Origin: an uncultured Bacteroides sp.
GTDB lineage: Bacteria > Bacteroidota > Bacteroidia > Bacteroidales > Bacteroidaceae
Reading direction: 5' to 3'
DNA: 5,967 nucleotides
NCBI GenBank assembly: GCA_947071285.1
Contig: CAMTFK010000268.1
Location: 1-5,967 of the forward strand
Shown here piece after piece: positions 5,623-5,967 of this stretch (positions are counted from its first letter, which is position 1; the number at the start of each line of letters is the position of its first letter). The notes beneath the pieces are model-generated. The model searched no databases and was not told where the DNA came from. It saw nothing but the letters and a program-made list of their open reading frames with translations. A program made the position numbers and the translations under genes.

Positions 5623-5967
5623 AATATCACGAAGTGTAGTTGATTTTTCAGAACATTCCATCTTTTGTTCCAATATTCTCTTGGTCTTTTTATAGATGGC
5701 ATCTCTGCTACATTCCATTATATACCTGAAATGACTGGTCGGTATATCTGTCAAATATAAGCAGCATAGGTGTATTTCGTCTTGAGATAAGGGATACTTT
5801 GTTGCCAGACGCAAGGTTATGTTATTCCAGCGCATATCAGTCTCGGCAATTAATTGTCTCCAGTCTTCTTCATCAAAGTGTTCACTCGACTTATCTGTTT
5901 TTTTATATGATTGAATAATACGTTTCATTTTCACATATACTTCCGAATGTTCGTAAGATTCATTAAG
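5605..5967 (-). CDS. C-terminal part of a Bacteroides-type transcription regulator (partial, runs off right edge)
   Basis: The frame is open to the window edge; 120 residues are visible and the start lies outside. In-frame GTG (5934) and ATG (5928) codons are probably internal, because the residues before them (ESYEHSEVYVKMKR) match the usual S-x-(I/V)-Y segment of the family. What is seen resembles the C-terminal end of the Bacteroides regulators that carry tetratricopeptide repeats, a membrane segment and a coiled coil before a helix-turn-helix: EEDWRQLIAETD, then TLRLATKYPLSQDEIHLCCLYL, a degenerate helix-turn-helix through RDAIYKKTKRILEQKM, and a final LRDILEKFL. The N-terminal sensor part is only inferred. 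It is followed, after 122 bases with direct repeats, by the DUF3244-VKOR genes on the same strand, which it may control. No assignment to a named regulator is possible. Confidence 0.72.
   Translation of the reverse strand, partial: LNESYEHSEVYVKMKRIIQSYKKTDKSSEHFDEEDWRQLIAETDMRWNNITLRLATKYPLSQDEIHLCCLYLTDIPTSHFRYIMECSRDAIYKKTKRILEQKMECSEKSTTLRDILEKFL

Noticed and set aside
5605..5934. Complete 109-residue regulator starting at GTG 5934
   Set aside because: The frame stays open through 11 more codons to the window edge, and the residues encoded there fit the family, so the gene is truncated by the window and not short.

Overview
The window looks like a chromosomal segment of a gut Bacteroidales bacterium, most likely Bacteroides. 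The reasons are a close match to the Bacteroides -7 promoter element (TAnnTTTG) before two genes, the absence of clear Shine-Dalgarno sequences, a lipoprotein whose anchor cysteine is followed by SNDDDDD, and families typical of Bacteroides (PepSY-like lipoprotein, DUF3244, a C39-like/VKOR/thioredoxin fusion, a regulator with a C-terminal helix-turn-helix). These are judged by eye. No RNA gene, insertion sequence or CRISPR array is visible.

Layout. Positions 1-216 hold a large imperfect inverted repeat and a small GC-rich hairpin behind the 3' end of the first gene. Positions 217-1095 (-) encode a predicted surface lipoprotein with two PepSY-like domains. It diverges across a 180-base promoter region from 1276-2445 (+), a DUF418/YeiB-type multi-pass membrane protein. 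Positions 2446-2637 contain two hairpins, one with 23-base arms. Positions 2638-3210 (-) are the remains of a Fic-family gene: the N-terminal part with the inhibitory motif and the C-terminal winged helix survive in one frame, but the catalytic core is missing. Positions 3211-3513 hold a possible promoter for that remnant and an array of four 22-base palindromic units.

From 3514 to the right edge everything is on the minus strand and looks like one functional group. A regulator enters from the right edge and only its C-terminal 120 residues are inside. It is followed by a 122-base regulatory region with three short direct repeats, a small palindrome and a promoter-like element, then a secreted DUF3244 protein, then, 40 bases later, a 511-residue membrane protein. 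That protein joins a degenerate C39-peptidase-like domain, a VKOR membrane core and a thioredoxin-fold domain. A reasonable inference is a regulated envelope module in which the fusion protein makes or relays disulfides in the periplasm. Its substrate is not identifiable here; the DUF3244 neighbour has a single cysteine in its mature part and is a poor candidate for an intramolecular disulfide.

The least explained parts are the C39-like/VKOR/thioredoxin fusion with its adjacent regulator, the arrangement of repeats at the DUF3244 promoter, the 22-base palindrome array, and the internally deleted Fic gene.
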